Assembly: GCA_004151065.3 (NCBI GenBank)
Contig: NWUY0300089147.1
Coordinates: forward strand, 1-17,370
Length of the DNA stretch: 17,370 nucleotides
Source: Larix sibirica
Lineage: Eukaryota > Streptophyta > Pinopsida > Pinales > Pinaceae
Direction of reading: 5' to 3'
Part shown: in pieces, positions 17,251 through 17,370 of the stretch
Layout: each line of letters starts with the position of its first letter
How positions within the stretch are numbered: position 1 is the stretch's first letter
Translations under genes and position numbers: made by a program
The notes under the pieces: generated by a model
Told to the model about the DNA's origin: nothing
Seen by the model: the letters and a program-made list of their open reading frames with translations, nothing else
Database searches by the model: none

Positions 17251-17370
17251 AAAACTATCCAAATATTTTTTTTTAACACAATTATAACATTTTTAATTTT
17301 TTTAACGCTTGTATGCACTGGGATTCATATTCAATTTGAAAAAACACTGTGTTAATGTTTCACCATAAAT

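Noticed and set aside
1-17370. CRISPR array, bacterial operons or a phage system
   Set aside because: No regularly spaced direct repeats, no compact gene clusters with ribosome binding sites, and spliced plant-type gene structure instead.

Overview
This window looks like nuclear DNA of a seed plant. It is AT-rich, gene-poor and packed with old, heavily mutated transposable elements of both strands. The only recognisable host gene is a broken alpha-expansin with the two introns usual for plant alpha-expansins. The depth of decay and the mix of LINE, Ty3/gypsy-like and tRNA-SINE relics would suit a large, repeat-rich genome such as a gymnosperm, but that assignment is inference. There is no bacterial operon structure, no intact protein-coding gene, no rRNA or functional tRNA gene and no CRISPR array.

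Layout, left to right. Positions 80-1560 (minus strand) hold a decayed LINE ORF1 (gag-like) with a DUF4283-type domain, a CCHC zinc knuckle and a Gly/Ser-rich tail; its presumed 5' leader runs to about 2340. A short Asn-rich ORF follows (2386-2562, minus), then a plus-strand stretch that resembles the end of a Ty3/gypsy integrase (2767-3120), a 30-bp tandem repeat and a possible polypurine tract/LTR start near 3700. From about 4070 to 5830 I see no genes. At 5838-6895 a second copy of the same LINE ORF1 is present, cut at both ends. It is followed by an 83-bp tandem repeat and a promoter-like stretch with a 12-bp G-box palindrome and a TATA box (7523-7590).

From 7948 to 10884 the minus strand carries broken coding material: a two-frame reading region ending in a coiled coil (10884 down to 9614), an RNase H relic whose catalytic residues are changed (9370-8961), a tail and a small Lys/Asn-rich ORF. 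An AT-rich stretch leads to a tRNA-derived SINE (about 11687-11918) with A and B boxes and a possible target-site duplication. A second, short SINE-like tail lies at 12245-12288.

The expansin pseudogene (13360 down to 12287) has three exons, good splice sites and family motifs. It is disabled by an exact 13-bp tandem duplication in exon 2 and two stop codons in exon 3. About 210 bp upstream of its start, on the opposite strand, lies a retroelement fragment that begins abruptly inside an RNase H domain (13574 onward) and continues in another frame as a long coiled-coil ORF with several stops (to 14753). A third RNase H relic lies at 16120-16529. The rest is AT-rich DNA with small repeats and an 11-bp-arm hairpin (15445-15469).

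The genes do not work together as a pathway. The window is best read as a graveyard: one duplicated cell-wall gene that died, surrounded by retroelement fragments whose stop codons mostly look like products of C-to-T/G-to-A change.
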